From assembly GCA_965208065.1 (NCBI GenBank), contig OZ242313.1:1116001-1180000 (forward strand): 64,000 nucleotides of DNA, in the 5' to 3' direction. The stretch is from Bin103 sp002238925. Its GTDB lineage: Bacteria; Spirochaetota; Spirochaetia; SZUA-6; Bin103. Both the position numbers and the translations under genes were made by a program. Of this stretch, positions 61,649-64,000 are shown one piece after another. Numbering within the stretch: the stretch's first letter is position 1; each line of letters starts with the position of its first letter. The notes below the pieces were generated by a model. That model saw only the letters and a program-made list of their open reading frames with translations. It had not been told where the DNA came from and ran no database searches.

Positions 61649-62646
61649 GCTTCCTCCAGTTCCAGGTTGCGGTACAGCCGCGCTACCAGCTCGTCGATCG
61701 GCTGCGGCTCGATGTACAGGTCGCGCACGTCGTTGTCGCGCGCCACCTCCTCGATGATGCGCGGTGTCGGAATGCGCGCCGGGTCGTAGCGCAGCACCAC
61801 CCGCCGTCCGGCCGCGGACACCACCGTCGCCGACGAGGTGGCGAAGCTGCCCACCTCGTGCTCCAGGTCGACGGTCAGAATCCGCTCGCGGTCGACGCCG
61901 GCACGCAGGTCGGCCACCGAGCCGTCGAACAGGATCGATCCGGCACCGATTACCAGTACGCGCGGACACAGCGCCTCCACGTCGTCCAGGTCGTGGGTGG
62001 TGAGGATGGTGGTGACGCCGCGCCCCTGCAGGCGGCGGATGATGTCGCGCACCGCCAGCTTGGCCACCGCGTCCAGGCCGATGGTGGGCTCGTCCAGGAA
62101 CAGCAGCCGCGGACGGTGCAGCAGAGCGGCGGCCAGTTCGCAGCGCATGCGCTGGCCGAGGCTGAGCTGCCGCACCGGCACCGCCAGCAGCGGGGCAATG
62201 GCCAGCAGCTCGATCAGTTCGTCGCGGGTTTCGCGGTAGGCGGCGGGCTGCAGCCGGTAGATGTCGCGCAGCAGGTCGAACGACTCGATTACCGGCAGGT
62301 CCCACCAGAGCTGGCTGCGCTGTCCGAACACCACGCCGATGGTCGCCACGTGCGCCACGCGCTCACGCCACGGCACGCGCCCGGCCACCACGCAGCGGCC
62401 GGCATCGGGCACCAGGATGCCGGACAGGATCTTGACCGTGGTGCTCTTGCCGGCGCCGTTGGGGCCGATATACCCGACCAGCTCGCCGGCGCCGATGCGG
62501 AATGAGACTTCGTCCAGCGCGGTGACGACCTTGCGCCGCGCCACCAGCGCCCGCAGCGTGCGGCTGCCGCCCGTGGTGCCGGAGCCGCCGGCGGAAACGC
62601 GGAACCGCTTGGTAAGTCCGGCAACCTCGATCAACGGCTCGCTCAT
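61645..62646 (-). CDS. ABC transporter ATPase of the DUF990 system
   Basis: 333-aa ATPase. Walker A IGPNGAGKSTTVKIL, a distinctive VFGQRSQLWWDLPVIESFDL loop, signature LSLGQRMRCELAAAL, Walker B LLFLDEPTIGLDA and switch His TTHDLDD. The QRSQLWWDLP segment is characteristic of the ATPases that go with DUF990 permeases. The ATG at 62646 was chosen over a TTG 12 bases upstream. First gene of a three-gene operon. Confidence 0.88.
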   Translation of the reverse strand: MSEPLIEVAGLTKRFRVSAGGSGTTGGSRTLRALVARRKVVTALDEVSFRIGAGELVGYIGPNGAGKSTTVKILSGILVPDAGRCVVAGRVPWRERVAHVATIGVVFGQRSQLWWDLPVIESFDLLRDIYRLQPAAYRETRDELIELLAIAPLLAVPVRQLSLGQRMRCELAAALLHRPRLLFLDEPTIGLDAVAKLAVRDIIRRLQGRGVTTILTTHDLDDVEALCPRVLVIGAGSILFDGSVADLRAGVDRERILTVDLEHEVGSFATSSATVVSAAGRRVVLRYDPARIPTPRIIEEVARDNDVRDLYIEPQPIDELVARLYRNLELEEA

Positions 62647-62844
62647 GGCGGCGGACAATCTATGGCCGGGGGCTGGCCACGGTCAAATCCTGCCCGGCAA
62701 TCCCGGCAATAACCGGAAATTGCACAGACGCTTGACCTGGAGGCGTCGGCGCGCGATGCTTGCGGGGTACCTATTCGCTGACGGACCTTACCGACCTCGG
62801 CGCAATGTGACAACGAACAAGCCCCCAGGTCGGGGAAGGAGAGC

Positions 62845-63894
62845 ATGTCCGTGAGTGAAAGAGCGCAGAGCGCGCCGGCCGATTCCCGCGCGTTGCAGCG
62901 GGAACTCAAGCAGTTCCGTACGCCGTCGGCCGGCCGCAGCATGGGTCAAATCGTTACCTCATTCGTACCCTATATCGGCGGGCTGATCCTGATGGGAGCG
63001 CTGGCGCAGGTTTCCTACCTGCTCAGCCTGCTCCTCGCCCTGCCCACCGCCGGGTTCCTGATCCGCGTGTTCATTCTCTTTCACGACGCTGGACACGGGT
63101 CGTTGTTCCGGCGCAGCCGCTGGAATCGCGTGATCGGCTACCTTGCCGGGTTTCTGACCTTTACCCCGTTCCAGCACTGGTCGCACGAACATGCCCGGCA
63201 CCACGCCACCGCCGGCGACCTGGACCGCCGCGACCTCGGCGACGTGTGGACCATGACCGTGCGGGAGTTCGTGGCCGCCCCGCGCAAGCTGCGGGTCGCC
63301 TACCGGGTGTTTCGCAACCCGTTCGTGCTGTTCTTCCTGGTTGCCCCTATCGGGTTCCTGTTGAACCACCGCTTTCCGCGCAAGCGGGTCAGCGCCCGCT
63401 CGCTGCGCGCCATCATCTGGACCAACGTCGGCACCGCCCTGTTCGTGGTGGCGATGTCGCTGCCGTTCGGTTTCGTCAATTTCCTGGTGGTGTTCACGCC
63501 GGTGTTCGTGCTTGCCTCGGCGGTGGGAACCTGGCTGTTCTACGTCCAGCATCAGTTCGAGGGCGTGTACTGGCGCCGTCATGAGAGCTGGGACTTCGCG
63601 AGCGCCGCGCTGCAAGGGTCCTCCTACCTGGCGCTGCCGCGCGTGCTGCAATGGTTCACCGGCAACATCGGCTTCCACCACATCCATCACCTGGACCCGC
63701 GCATTCCCAACTACTACCTGGAACGCGCTCACCGCGAGGTGCCGGCGATGCACACGGTGCCGGTGCTGCGCATCCGCCATACGCTGCGCTGCCTGTCGAT
63801 GCGGCTGTACGACGAGACCAGCCGCCAGATGGTGGGATTCCGGGAAGGTCTGCGCCGCGCGCACCGTGCCGGCGCCGCGCAGGCGCCCGCCTGA
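62845..63894 (+). CDS. Membrane fatty acid desaturase
   Basis: 349-aa membrane diiron enzyme. His boxes: HDAGHGS near residue 78, HEHARHH near 113 and HHIHH near 278, separated by paired hydrophobic helices. This is the delta-12/omega-6 (DesA-like) group, introducing a double bond into an acyl chain. The ATG at 62845 follows GGGAAGGAGAGC. The 198-bp gap to the divergent ABC operon should hold its promoter; I see no clear boxes. Region 63895-64000 has nothing identifiable. Confidence 0.86.
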   Translation: MSVSERAQSAPADSRALQRELKQFRTPSAGRSMGQIVTSFVPYIGGLILMGALAQVSYLLSLLLALPTAGFLIRVFILFHDAGHGSLFRRSRWNRVIGYLAGFLTFTPFQHWSHEHARHHATAGDLDRRDLGDVWTMTVREFVAAPRKLRVAYRVFRNPFVLFFLVAPIGFLLNHRFPRKRVSARSLRAIIWTNVGTALFVVAMSLPFGFVNFLVVFTPVFVLASAVGTWLFYVQHQFEGVYWRRHESWDFASAALQGSSYLALPRVLQWFTGNIGFHHIHHLDPRIPNYYLERAHREVPAMHTVPVLRIRHTLRCLSMRLYDETSRQMVGFREGLRRAHRAGAAQAPA

Positions 63895-64000
63895 GGCGCG
63901 GCCGCAACGATCCCCGCCGAGTGCGGGCCGGTTCTTGCCGCGCGCTGCCGGAACGCGGCGCCGGCGGGTGGTGAGCGTGGTAGCCGCCTTCAAGGCGCTG

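Overview
The window is GC-rich bacterial chromosome, gene-dense on both strands, with no rRNA, tRNA or CRISPR array that I can see. The organism is probably a high-GC spirochaete-like bacterium, held with low confidence. The hints are a GldA/GldF/GldG/DUF4340 transport cluster, LplB/YtcP-type sugar permeases, lipobox lipoproteins, a heterodimeric ABC exporter and a long eukaryote-like isoleucyl-tRNA synthetase. No single gene proves the phylum.

Layout. 0-10 kb: the end of a sugar ABC importer, then a minus-strand operon of a TauD/GBBH-type dioxygenase, an HD-domain oxygenase, a DmdA-like GcvT protein and a sulfatase. Next come a Spondin_N lipoprotein with a 24-bp palindrome over its promoter and a dimethylglycine dehydrogenase-like flavoprotein. 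I read this block as release of glycine betaine from a quaternary-ammonium phosphonate followed by folate-linked demethylation. 10-23 kb: a RES/Xre toxin-antitoxin pair, a heterodimeric ABC exporter, an Fsr-like MFS pump, a CoA-binding protein, gamma-glutamyltransferase, an alpha/beta hydrolase broken by a 111-bp tandem duplication, a cupin, a 2-hydroxyacid dehydrogenase, a Nudix hydrolase and BipA/TypA.

23-30 kb is an accessory zone full of intact and decayed toxin-antitoxin genes: UPF0175/DUF3368, VapBC, Phd/MNT, YefM/YoeB and VapC and HigA scraps. A displaced DppC-type permease, an SDR reductase and an AAA ATPase lie among them. 30-35 kb holds the GldA/F/G/DUF4340 system. 35-39.8 kb holds an enolase-superfamily dehydratase whose last 52 bp are repeated 2.4 kb downstream. 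Between the repeats lies a two-gene cassette (105-aa unknown protein plus PIN nuclease) that an IS630-type element has split exactly between stop and start codon. A Phd/VapC pair follows.

40-55 kb: housekeeping and sugar-related genes (glyoxalase-like, DUF2461, endonuclease IV, PfkB kinase, ThuA, DUF4202, MATE pump, Eis-like GNAT, dehydrogenase, DUF1080, IleRS) and two large secreted proteins (a leishmanolysin-like protease and a CARDB/RTX lipoprotein). A ParA-like ATPase and an AlbA_2/GHKL protein form an inserted two-gene module at 55.7-57.8 kb. 57.8-64 kb: menB-menH, a small ORF, a three-gene DUF990-type ABC exporter and a fatty acid desaturase.

Start codons were chosen from Shine-Dalgarno sequences, overlaps and family N-termini. 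Functions rest on motif recognition by eye, not on database searches.
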